Assembly: GCA_951799445.1 (NCBI GenBank)
Contig: OX637292.1
Coordinates: 5,025,296-5,089,295 of the forward strand
Length of the DNA stretch: 64,000 nt
Reading direction: 5' to 3'
From: Pseudisothecium myosuroides
Lineage: Eukaryota; Streptophyta; Bryopsida; Hypnales; Lembophyllaceae
The notes below the pieces were generated by a model. The model saw nothing but the letters and a program-made list of their open reading frames with translations, was not told the origin of the DNA and did no database searches. Below, in pieces: positions 1 through 10,512 of this stretch. Positions within the stretch are counted from its first letter, which is position 1. Every line of letters begins with the position of its first letter. Position numbers and translations under genes: made by a program.

Positions 1-376
1 ACATTATGACGTTATTTAGCAGTTGTCAGAACGTGCTGTGCAGAGGAAACCCAGCATAAACTCAAATAGTATGGCATTCATTGCAGAGAGCATTAATAAC
101 TTAGTTATGCCAGTGGAAAGGGCCTCTGACTGTCATATCTGTTACCTTTTGGTACTTCCCTGACTGCCACAATGGTTTTAATGAGTCTGATTCAGCCTTC
201 ATGAGGACCGATCATGTTCCATGTTCCATGTTCCTTAATATTGGAGGGACTGAGGGAGACAGTGCCACGCTCGTTCGCATGTAGCATACTAGCATGTACA
301 GCTAGTTTTCTTTAAGATACGGACTCCACTTTTTAACCTGAGGATAAGGTAAAAGCACCCATAAACAATCATTTAA
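1..376. other. Intergenic DNA at the window edge
   Basis: No open frame, RNA gene or recognisable repeat is visible here. The stretch is less AT-rich than what follows and stops at the left TTAA of the first short element. Confidence 0.4.
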
Positions 377-1296
377 ACCCTAAAGTTCCATGACTATGTT
401 TTCACCAAAAACACTCAAAAACTGTCATTTTTAGTAGAAGTACCAAATTTTTGAAAAAAAAACTTTTACAAATGTAACCATAGGATCTTACAATAAACTA
501 GTTTTAGAAGATGCTGAAAAAATTTCAGAATTTTTCACCATGTGGATCGGAAGATATTAGCATTTGAATTGGTAAAAATTCTTTTTTTGTCCTTGCAAAA
601 AACAGGGCAGCTGCACTTCACAAGGTCACTTTTCTATGAAAAAATGTTCAAAATGGTGGTGCTTCTTTGAATTCATTTTCCTAAACAAGTTAGCTACATG
701 CTTAAAATTTTTCAAATTATTTGGAATTGTACAACATATACAAAAAAAATAGTAAGTAGAAAGAAGTAGAGAATGATCCAAAATACTAAATTGTTAAGAA
801 TTTAATTATGGAATTGAAAAATGTCAATCCCAATGGTTGTAATGTTGTAATAAACAATCTTCATCTTGTGATTTTTTTTTTTCAAAAAATATTAAAAATT
901 GAGTTAAATAAACAACTTCAAAGTTTATTTCAGAGTAAAGAATCTATAACTGTCCACAAACTGAAAAACCTCATAACTTTTGATTCATTGGTTGAAATGG
1001 AATGATTCAAAGCTTTTTGCATATATATAATTCTAGAAAACCAATTTCAAATTTTTATTTTTGAAAAAAGTGATTTTTTCTGATCTACTCAGATTGCCCA
1101 GTTACAAAAAAAGTAATATATTTGGCCATAACTTTTGTCTCCTATTTTCAAATGCCATGAAATTTAGTGCATATGAAAGATATTCCTCGCACCCACCTTC
1201 TAATAAAATTTCAGCTTAAAATATGGAAATCTCTAGTCACACGTACTTGCCCAAAATTTCTATACAGCCAAAAAATGCATGCCGGTCCTTTAGGGA
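377..1296. mobile_element. TTAA-flanked MITE-like element, subfamily 2, near full length
   Basis: About 920 bases between TTAA at 373-376 and TTAA at 1297-1300. The left end reads ACCCTAAAGTTCC. The right end reads GGTCCTTTAGGGA, whose reverse complement is TCCCTAAAGGACC, so the ends form imperfect inverted repeats. The interior is AT-rich and non-coding; the 65-residue frame at 808-1005 looks like chance. Its right third recurs at 47.9-48.2 kb. Its left third, with a GGGCAGCTGCACTTCACA motif near 606, recurs inverted at 58.9-59.3 kb. This is a non-autonomous DNA element by structure. The superfamily is inferred only from the flank and end sequence. Confidence 0.7.
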
Positions 1297-1300
1297 TTAA

Positions 1301-3296
1301 GGAATTTTCTAGCAAATCATGAGCAGTTTAAGTCGCAAGAATTTTTTAGCATGTAGGAAGATAGGAAGTATGGGGATTGTAAATTTTTCATAATTTTATT
1401 TCTAAAATTGAAAATATTGTGAATTTTGGGAGCCAAAAAGTACCCATGACCCATTGCCGATCTCTAAACTCTTCCAATTCTGATCACCCCAAAACTACTT
1501 TTCCGCTTACTACTTCCTACTTTGTTGCTCACTACTTTGTGACATGTGTCATAACTTTATTAGTTCCAACTTTGAAAAAAAACATTCCAAGCTTTTTTAA
1601 CCTTGGTTGGAAATAGAACACCCTACAAGTTGGCTATTGGTCGTGGTTGACAGTGGATGCTTCTACCTTAGTTTCTATTTTGAGACTGGTGAAATTTTTG
1701 TATATTCTCATTAGTAAATGATAGGAGATTTCAATGCACCAAAGAATGCATCATATGGATACTATCCCTTGAAAAGATGCAAGCACATCTTGTTCCTCCA
1801 ATTTTCCTTCCCTTTGTTTTGAAAAAATTAAGAGCCATTGATCTTGGTTAAAAAAATTCCTCTCCCCTTTCCAATGTTGTTGATCTCTAATCTCTAATTA
1901 AAAAAGTAAACAATAGCCGTTGATTGCCATTGTGAGAAAGACAATCTTTGTCATTGGTGCTGAAAAGTCAATGATTTATTCAATGAAACCTCAAAGTATG
2001 TGTCTTTTGAGGAAACCTTAAAAGACACATAATTTTGCTTTGTACTTGTGATTTAATATTTTTGTTTGGTGTTGTCAGTTAAATTTTGAAACTACTTGCC
2101 ATCAATATTCCTTGTGCTCACATTTTGAGACAATCAATATTTTTGTCTTATCTTGTATTGCATTAGTTGTGTTGCACTTATTGCTTTTGTAGCTTGTCTT
2201 GATAGTAAGTGAAGTTAATTTTTTGTAATTGGTTGCTTAAAAAACATTGCTTGATGCTCTTTGCTTTTGAGGTTGTATAATTTTCTAATTTAGCATTTAT
2301 TTGTATTGAATTTTTGCAAACAAAAAGAAGACTTGATTGGCGAGTTGCTTCACCAAATTTACAATTTCTGTTTTGTGGTGGGGACAGTGAAGGTAGTATA
2401 ATGGAAGCAAAAAGTGCCGTGGATGTTGGAATGTTTCAATTATTTGAAGCAAGATCAGGACATCAATGTACGTGTATTTTTTTGCCAATGATGGAATTTC
2501 TTTGCTTGTCATCAATTATCATTTTCCTTTATTTTGTATTCTTTTGTTGGTAGGATGCTCCGGTCTTCCTTTATATCGTCATATTACCTTTATTTTCTAA
2601 TTCTCCTTCATCAATTTGTTTCTATGTTCATTGTAGTGTTTCTATTACTCTTGTTGATCCAGTTCTTTGTTTATTGTGCTTTGAATGAAGTGATGTGTTA
2701 GGGTTGGCAAAAAGGTGATCACGACACTATGAAGAGTAAATTATAGTATTTTATTTGATAGTTTGAGCATTGCTATTAAAATATTGCTGACCAGATCATT
2801 ATTGTTGTGGTTCCTACAAAATTGAAGTTTTCTTATGCAATTTAGGGCTTATTGCTTCAAGAATGGAACTGAGGAGGAGGAAAAAAAATTCAAAGAGGCA
2901 ATGAAGATCATTGCAACATTGGTTTAGGGTGTCTTGTTCTTTATATATCAAGTTTGAATATTTGTTTTAGATTGATAATTTTATAGCATGTAATTTATTT
3001 AAATGAAGATTTTTGTTTTAAATGTTTTAAGTTTGAGATTAGGGTTTAGGATTAAATGTAAAAGTATTACATTCAATGGAAAAATGAATAATTTACCCCT
3101 TTAAAAATTTGTATAAAGTTTTGACAATCAAAGGAAAATTGACACGTGTACCCTTCTTGTAATAATTTATGGTTTTTATTGTTTTTGACATGGTTTGATA
3201 CTATATGCAAAACTTGTGAAGGATTAAGATTTATTGGTAAATGTTCTACAATTGTTTTTGCAAAAAAAGGTACATATTGACTATGAAGATGCATAG

Positions 3297-3298
<2 letters not shown>
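1301..3298. other. AT-rich intergenic DNA with one dispersed repeat
   Basis: No gene is recognised. Bases about 1668-1763 are closely repeated at 16588-16684 in the same orientation, with a shared block around CAAAGAATGCATCAT. The 79-residue frame at 2314-2553 has no recognisable family features. Confidence 0.4.

Positions 3299-3393
<95 letters not shown>
3299..3393. repeat. (AT)n microsatellite, about 47 units
   Basis: An uninterrupted AT dinucleotide run of about 95 bases. It creates a false Tyr-Ile repeat frame on the minus strand. The flanks (TACATATTGACTATGAAGATG at left) are also found near 16.75 kb, so the microsatellite lies inside an older dispersed repeat. Confidence 0.97.
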
Positions 3394-3395
<2 letters not shown>

Positions 3396-3689
3396 GGGTA
3401 TCTTAATTATAAAGTAGCACTTCAATCCTTGAAGGACATTGAGGACTAAAAGTGTCCAATGGATGACTTCATTATTCACCATAGAAACAAAGAATACTCC
3501 TATTGGTCCAATAATTGGAGTATTTTGGAAACTACCTTGGTCGTGGGGGCCAATGTCCTTCGAGGTTTATACATGATGTGAGAATGCCTATTTTGTATTT
3601 TCTTTGTCCTATGAGTTGGATACTTCTAGAACCGTCACTTTTTGATAACGTGCGTATTTACTATCATTAGAGTGGTCAAACTTTCATAT

Positions 3690-3840
3690 TCTCTTGTTGA
3701 CAAGTGAAAAAATGTTCCAAGGCATTAACAAATGTGACATTTAGATATTGTATGCAAAAGTTATGAAGGGTCAAAGTTTTTTTGGTAGGAGTTTTAAAAT
3801 TGTTTCTTCAACATATGTAAATATTGATTTTAGAGATGTA
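3690..3840. repeat. Dispersed repeat shared with 16.69-16.78 kb
   Basis: The block containing GCAAAAGTTATGAAGGGTCA, followed by a TTTTTTGGTAG-like stretch and an ATTGA..AGATGTA end, recurs at 16685-16775. It is non-coding and its class is unknown. Confidence 0.5.
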
Positions 3841-3902
3841 TAATATTAGGCAACTCTCAATTGTCCACCCTATTCTACCGAGTATTTTACCATTCAAATT
3901 TT

Positions 3903-4300
3903 TTTGCACAACATATAATACAATTGCCATTTTTAGTCTTGCATAATTCTTATGCAATCCCAATCAAGCATACCAAATTTGGATTTTTAAAAAGCAAAAT
4001 TTTATTTTTGGTGAATTTCTTTAATTAATTTTCAAGGTTTAAAATGATAATTCATTGAAAAATGTTGGTAATGAACTTTTAAATTCAATCGTGGAGATAT
4101 ATAAGATACATCCATACACAAATCTTTCTTTAACGAGCATCTCCAAAAAAGTTCCCCAATTCCTTCTATAGAGATGTTAATATTGGGGTGACAATGTCCA
4201 AATTTTGTAAAATAGATATCTTTTTATTTTATTTAGATTTTGTCAATGTAAATGTACCATTGTGTTGAAAGGTACAAAATTAGTCATAGTGTGAGGGTCA
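3903..4300. repeat. Diverged single copy of the arm of the 43.5-44.3 kb inverted repeat
   Basis: It begins near ATATAATACAATTGCCATTT and carries the GAGCATCTCCAAAAAAGTT block at about 4135. It continues through ATAGATATCTTT and ends near the TAGTCATAGTGTGAGGGTCA block. The same order of blocks appears in both arms of the large inverted repeat at 43.5-44.3 kb. It is non-coding. Confidence 0.6.
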
Positions 4301-4514
4301 TATAGAGAGCTTAGGTAGTTGGAGAAGGCATAAGCTTCAATGGTGCATTTAAAGAATAAGTGGATAGTGAAGCTGAGTCTTATAGACTCCAATAAGGAAA
4401 CAAGAAGTAGATGCAAACAATAATCATGTAGTGAAGCAATGAAGAAAATGTATGAGTTTCCTTGCTTCAAATATAGTCTTAAATGTTGCTAGAATAAGGA
4501 AGAAGAATGTGAAG

Positions 4515-5237
4515 GGGTGAATGCAAGAAACACCTATACTATTTTCCATCACACCTTATGTTTTGATTTGTTTTTTGGTTATAACTTTTGCGTTCTAGCT
4601 CCAAATGATTCAAGATTTATACGCAAGGTACTCATGACTATTATAAACCTTACATAATTTTTTGGTAATTTTCAAAAATAGTTGACTATCCAAAAATATC
4701 CCCCAATTTTATGTCACACTTGCTCATTTGGAGATTTTTAGTACTATTTACTACCCCAAAAAACGAATTTTGAGCTGAAATTTGGAGGGCATGGTCTTCT
4801 AGTAGACTTGTAGCTACTCTCCAAAGGAATCCTAAAAATAATTAATTGTATATGGTGTGGAAGTCCACAAAATGCGCTTCTTTCTGCTTGCATTTTGAAA
4901 TATATAAAATATTATTTTGGAGTTTTTTTGGGTGAATGACCATCTCCGTAGATTTGTTACAAATGGACGATTTTCATTTTATGTATTTACTTTTGTTTCT
5001 TATTTTTAACTAATTTATACACCAAAGTATCCATTTTCTTGAGATTTGGCACTTTTCTAGTTCTCTAGCTTAAAGAATTTTTCTATGCATTTCCTTGGTG
5101 GTTACCATCTTAAAGGTGTATAGGTTATCCATATTTTAAAAAATAAATTATTTTTCTAATTTTATAGTACTCCAGAAGAAAAATCATGAGTACTATAAAA
5201 ACGCAACAAAATTGGCAAGTGTTTCTTGCATTCACCC
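4515..5237. mobile_element. 723-base element with perfect 19-base terminal inverted repeats
   Basis: The left end GGGTGAATGCAAGAAACAC (4515-4533) is an exact reverse complement of the right end (5219-5237). I see no convincing target-site duplication, so the class is open. The interior holds no convincing coding region; the 93- and 85-residue minus-strand frames overlap each other and look like chance. The right half is repeated at 61.53-61.89 kb. An element with related ends lies at 62419-63126. Confidence 0.7.
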
Positions 5238-5503
5238 AATGGATTTCTATAGCAAATGCAAACAAATAGAGCACAACAAAGTACAGCAATAGACTCACAA
5301 GAATTTGGATCGTAGAGTTCTGCTTGGCAATGACTTTGAAGAAAGAGCAATTTGCCTTCGTAAGGGGCTGGGTCAATTTTAGAAGCCAATTTGGTTGATC
5401 TAACAACCTTTGAGGGCATAATTATAGAGGCTTGATTTTTTTAGGATTGCTAGTGATAAGGCTTATAGCTGCTTCATTTATGAATAGCACAGGGGCTCTT
5501 TAA

Positions 5504-6427
5504 CCCCTAAAGGACCGTTTGTGCCCTTAGGGGACAATTTGCGTCCGGGCAGGTTCCTATTGTCTCAATTTTTAGTGATGTTTTTTGGGATTTTTTGAGG
5601 TTTTATATTTTGTGAGAGCTTTGTGAATATATAGTTTTTATTTTAATTGATGCCCGGGAGAAAAAGTTATGGCACAATAAACAAAAATGGAGTTCGGTGG
5701 GTAGCATAAACAAAATCACAAAAAATCAAAATAATTTTCTTTCAAATTTTTTTTTCAAAGATTATATTTTTTTCTACATGTGAAGCTTTGTTTCATTCAA
5801 TTTGAACTAATAATGAGAAAGTTATGGACAATCTTAGTTTTTTGGGCAATCTAAGCATCTTCTTGGAAAAATAACTTGTAGAATTCATTTTTGAATGCAA
5901 TTTTTAGAATTTTTCAAAAACAATTGTTAGAAAGGGTTAGATTTTCTTGCTAGAACAATCTCACCGTTGGGATTATTGTGATTCAATTCCATCTAACAGC
6001 TATTAGCAATTTAGTTTTTTCTTCAATCCTGAACCCACTTCTACTTAACAATTTTTTAATGAGTGAAAATTAAGTGCTTTTTTTCCTAAATTTTTTTTGT
6101 AGATTCTCAACTCAACTAATTAACATAAATAATTAGAAAATCAAAATCAGTAGTGCAAAAAACTTGAACTAAAAAGATTCAAAGCCAAAAAATCTAGTCA
6201 AGCAAGGTGCAAAAAAACTTGCTTCTTTCACTTTAAATGCATATATCTTGCAATCTACATGGTCAAAGGTTCTGAAATTTCTTCCATGTATTCATATACT
6301 AGTCAAGTAAAAGATCTTACGGTTGGATATGCAAAAAAAAACAATTTTTAAAGTTTTCTGCTCTTCACAATAAAAATGGCAGTTTTGAGTGTAGTTTGAT
6401 GGAAAAAAAGCCTCGATCCTTTAGGGG
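5504..6427 (+). mobile_element. TTAA-flanked MITE-like element, copy A
   Basis: A 924-base element between TTAA 5500-5503 and TTAA 6428-6431. The left end CCCCTAAAGGACCG pairs with the right end CGATCCTTTAGGGG (13 of 14). It aligns along its length with copy C (19000-19928) in the same orientation, and with copies B (7263-8177) and D (60262-61190) in reverse. Shared internal landmarks include TGCCCGGGAG near 5651, AGAACAATCTCACCGTT and CACTTCTACTTAACAATTTT. No coding capacity is visible. Confidence 0.82.
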
Positions 6428-6885
6428 TTAAGACTACCACTAGTCGCATTTTGGAACCTCACGTACAAATTTTTGTATACCCCAATGTTTCTTTCTATTT
6501 TTTACATATCTTTTTTTAGGTTGCATATGTATAGATTTTGCCAGCCCTAAAGTTAGAAATAGGTGCTTATGGCAGAAATCTTTGAAAATCCATTAGTAAT
6601 TCACTAATGCTTCGAAAAATATGAAATCACTTGTGTTACATTCCGCATCAATTTTTCTGCATGTGAAAAATGGGGTTAAAATCTTCTTTGCTACTTAAAT
6701 CCACTTGGAAAAGCCAACTAGCCTTAAAAGGGTTGCATTGTGAGTACCCTACCTTACACACTTTTTTGTGTGCATCCTTCTTTGAACTACCAACTTCACT
6801 TAATGGTATCAATTAAAATGTTAGAGCTCATTCTCTAAAACTACTTGCAATTAAGAAATTCTAATCTTGGCAAGAGAGTGCATTG

Positions 6886-7120
6886 TGCTCACTTGGTGTG
6901 AAGAATTTAACATGGCCAAAAAATGTCCTTGATCTTAATACCATAGAAAACCTACAGAAACAATTGAAAGACCATATTTAGAATGAATCTATTCCTAAGG
7001 ACTCACCTAAGGATAGGCTGAAGAATTTATTGAATCAATGCAAAGAACATGAAAAGGGTATCTATTAGGACATGCTTGAAGTTCTCATTCCGTCAATGCC
7101 TCATAGAATGATGTTGTAAT
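6886..7120 (+). pseudogene. Decayed C-terminal part of a Tc1/mariner-type transposase
   Basis: One plus-strand frame reads TWPKNVLDLNTIENL, matching the conserved Tc1/mariner block that carries the last catalytic Asp followed by the LNxIEN signature. Further on it reads LEVLIPSMPHRM, which resembles the usual C-terminal end of that family. The frame is interrupted by at least three stops (near 6972, 7068 and 7116), so it cannot make an enzyme. No N-terminal domain or catalytic upstream Asp was found nearby. It lies between the inverted element copies A and B. Confidence 0.7.
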
Positions 7121-7262
7121 TTGTGCAGAAGGTGGAAGTAGTAGATGATAGACATGTAGCAATACATTGCCAAATTCTTGTTTTCTTTCAAAAATTTCAG
7201 CATGAAAACGTTTTATGTCTTTAAAATACACTACTTCTTTTTCCAATACATTCACAGATTAA

Positions 7263-8177
7263 CCCCTAAAGTCCCAAGGTCATTTTTCCATCAAAAACCA
7301 CTCAAAACTGCCATTTCTATAGCAAAGAGCAAAAATGAAATTTTAATGTGTTTTTTGCATATTTAACTGTAGGATCTTGTACTAGACTAGTGTAAGAATG
7401 TGTGGAAGAAATTTCAGAAACTTTGACCGTGTAGATTGCAAGATATTTGCATTTAAAGTGAAGGAATCAAATTTTTTTGCACCTTGCTCAACTATTTTTT
7501 TTGGCTTTGAACCTTCTTAACTTAAAATTTTTGCTCTAATGATTTTGAATTTCTAACTTTATATGATGAAGAATTGAGTTGAGAATCTAAGAAATTTTTC
7601 TTTAAAAAAAAACACTTAGTTTTCTCTCATTAAAAAATTGTTAAGTAGAAGTAGGTTCAAGATTGAAGGAAAATTTAAGTCATTAATAGCTCTAAGATAA
7701 AGTTGAAATATACTAATCTCAACGGTGAGATTGTTCTAGCAAGAAATCTTAACCTTGTGAAACTTTTTTTTTGAAAAATTGTCAAAATTGGGTTCAGAAA
7801 TGAATCCTACAAGTTATTTTTTCAAGAAGATGCCCGAAAAATAAGAATGTCCATAACTTTTGCATAACAAATCCAAATGGAATGAACCAAAGCTTCCCAT
7901 GTAGATAAAAATAAAATCTATATGAAACAAATTTAAAAAAAAATTAATTTAAAGTTTTTGTGAGGGTTTTTTTCTGCCCGCTGAACTAAAATTTGGGGTT
8001 TTTGTGCCATAACTTTTGCTCCCGGGCACCGATTGAAATAAAAATTACATTTTCGGAAAGCTAATGTGATTCTCTATCTTCACAAAAAAAATTCAGAAAA
8101 TTATGATAAATATTGAGACCGTAAGAGCCTGCCCGAAATCCATTTTGTCCCCCGAGGGGACACCGGGACTTTAGGGG
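7263..8177 (-). mobile_element. TTAA-flanked MITE-like element, copy B (inverted)
   Basis: 915 bases between TTAA 7259-7262 and TTAG 8178-8181. The ends CCCCTAAAGTCCC and GGGACTTTAGGGG are perfect 13-base inverted repeats. Over its length it matches the reverse complement of copy A: AGTAGAAGTAGGTTCAAGAT mid-element, and CTCCCGGGCACCGATTGAAA near the right. The flank change TTAA to TTAG is the only end decay seen. Confidence 0.8.
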
Positions 8178-8286
8178 TTAGGATTTGATGGATTTGTGAG
8201 CTAGCAGCAACAATTTCAAAACTTTGGTTTGCATGAGTTTTCAACTTCACAATAGAAAGTGTCTAAACTTATTGAAGGTGACTGTC

Positions 8287-8502
8287 CTACCCATCTTCCC
8301 TCTCTTCCAAAAACACATACCATTGCTCATCTTCAAACCCATCTTCAGTTAACCAATTGAAGCGGACATCCTCTGGAGCAACGCGTTGCGCAATCTGGCC
8401 AAGGCGGGATCCTTGAATCTGATTGAACTCTGGAGCCTGGCCATTGCCCAAATTGAAAGTAATATGACATGGCTCCGTGAGTACATATGGGAGATTTCCC
8501 AT
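8287..8502 (-). other. Unidentified 71-codon reading frame, possible gene remnant
   Basis: A short minus-strand frame starting MGNLPYVLTEPC and ending FLEEREDG. Its base composition is more balanced than the surrounding AT-rich DNA. A second unplaced minus-strand frame (9115-9297) lies just upstream, with an ABRE-type MITE between the two. I do not recognise the product. It could be an exon remnant of a lost gene or chance. Confidence 0.2.
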
Positions 8503-8784
8503 TCCTAACCACTTAAGGAATTACAAGTAGGTGGAGGGCGGTTTCTTCGGAAGGAAAATTTTCCCATGTGCAGAAATAGAGTTTGGATAGTTTTCAAAAT
8601 TTTCAGATTTTTTTTTGTCTCAAAACAAAATTATTATGAATTAATCAGTTGGAGATTGTGTCCATTCCATATTGGTGATATAGGCCTTGCTATTTCCAAT
8701 CAAGGACTAGTTGTAAAATCAACCAAGGGCTGGTTGCAAATATTGAGTCTTTGACGGAGCCAATCATAATGCGCCACAACTGCC

Positions 8785-9094
8785 ATTAGAAAAAATTTCA
8801 GCCCTCAAGAAGGCCGCGAGTCTTGCACCCCCCAGTGCATTTAGGGAAAAAAATAAAATAATTTTTTTTTGAAAAATAAAAAAATGACGTGGCACTACTG
8901 GTGCCACGTCAGCACTTCTGTGCCACGTCAGCGCCACGTCAGCTTGAATTTTTTTTAAAAAAAAAATTCAATTTTTAAAAAAAAAAAATTCAATTTTTTT
9001 ATATTTTTAAATATATATTTTTTCTGTAATTGCACCTCGAGGGTCCCGAAAATCAAATACTAACAGCCTTCTTGAGGGCTGAAATTTTTCTAAT
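8785..9094. mobile_element. MITE with about 30-base inverted repeats and four ACGTGGC sites
   Basis: The left end ATTAGAAAAAATTTCAGCCC and the right end (9066-9094) are reverse complements through AGAAGGC, apart from one extra A in a homopolymer. Inside are ACGTGGC at 8887-8893 and its complement GCCACGT at 8903-8909, 8922-8928 and 8933-8939. Long A and T tracts follow. Related elements lie at 17360-17622 and 35479-35860. Confidence 0.75.
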
Positions 9095-9299
9095 GCTTGA
9101 GAACTGTGCCATAATTAATCACTGTTCTTGTCCTCCTTCATGGAAAGTGAGAAATCTACTCTGTGAGAATGGGGTATTGATTTGGAATGGGAAACCTCCC
9201 CTAAGGTAGGAGGCTTGAACTCCGACCGGGCATTTTGAACCGAACATGACACAGAGGTACATTTTGCTTTCTTCAATTTACCAAACTGTACAAACAATG

Positions 9300-9530
9300 T
9301 GCATTTTAGGAGGTGGTCGCTTCTAGAGCCCTATGGCTTTTCAACTTCAAATTTTCATAACTAATTGCACAAAGCTTCAAAAAATATGAAACAACTTGGG
9401 TTAGATGCCATTTCTTCTTGTCTTCCAAGGAAAATTTTACTGAAAAATATTTCAAGGTGCTTTACCTCCCCAAAATTCAGTTTCAGCGCTTAGATGGTTG
9501 TTTTATGGACCTCCTACCTTGGTTCACCAG
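9300..9530 (-). repeat. Dispersed repeat, inverted copy of 15115-15310
   Basis: Read on the minus strand, this stretch contains ATGGCATCTAACCCAAGTTG and GAGGTCCATAAAACAACCATC. At 15115-15310 the plus strand has near-identical blocks in the same order. It is non-coding and its class is unknown. Confidence 0.55.
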
Positions 9531-10512
9531 AATCAAATGCATCGACCTTGTGCATCGCAGGCTCAGACTTTGGTTCTTGTGCATCCTTCCAAGTGTTCTA
9601 AATTTGCATAAACCGGCATCACTTTGGGAAGCCCTCAACAAGGTAAGGTTGATGTACTTAAATTTGTCAAAATAAGCAAATCAACATAGTTGGAGGCACC
9701 TTCTCCTAACGATTGAAAAAATCATGAATTTTCAAAAAAAAAAATTAGATGTTTGGATGTAACATGTAATTTCTATGAATTTTCAAAGTGATAGTTCCCG
9801 GACCATTGAAACCATCATCTAGTAAGACTTGAAACCAAAATCTGACAAAATCAACATTCAACTAATAGCACTTAAATTAAGTAAGGTAATAGTTTAATGA
9901 TATTTTAATGACAGTCTAGGGAGAGTTCAAAGGAAATCTAGTAGCATAAATAGGAACACGAACACTTTTGGATGTTTCTACCTTACCTCAATTCTTTTGT
10001 GTCCTACAGTGACAAGCTCCTATCACCCAACACCAACTCATCTCTCTACTCACATTTTGAATTATACTGGAAATTATATTCACTTACATAATAAAAAGCA
10101 TCTGATCTCAATAGATTAGGTTTCTGTAACTAAACTGATGTCTCCACTGCATTAGGCAACGTCAAGTTCGTTATATGGGCGTGATTCAGAGCTACAACGG
10201 CGCTTCCAGTTAAGCGTATTGAGAGCGTCAGCAACCTTCTTGAGCTGGAGCATTGCATCCGCTTCTCCTCTGTAGCAATAGACTGAGCCTTCTTGCATGC
10301 GTCTCTTAGAGCTTTCAATTTCAGTCGGTTTCTAGTTCAATCGGATTCAATTCAATTCTTACTGTGAGCTTTGCTTCGTGCTTTGTTTTGAAACCTTGGC
10401 TCAGACTATGTTCGACTTCGGGCGCCATCTTCTTCTTCCCGTTTCAGTTTTGTAAACCTAATTTTGCGCACAGAACCGAGCTTTTGCAGATTGACTGCCC
10501 GAGTTTGCAACC

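Noticed and set aside
3246..3482. Minus-strand frame of repeated Ile-Tyr
   Set aside because: It is a translation of the (AT)n microsatellite, not a gene.
5504..6427. Transposase gene inside the TTAA-flanked elements
   Set aside because: No frame in copies A-D exceeds chance length, and none carries recognisable transposase motifs.
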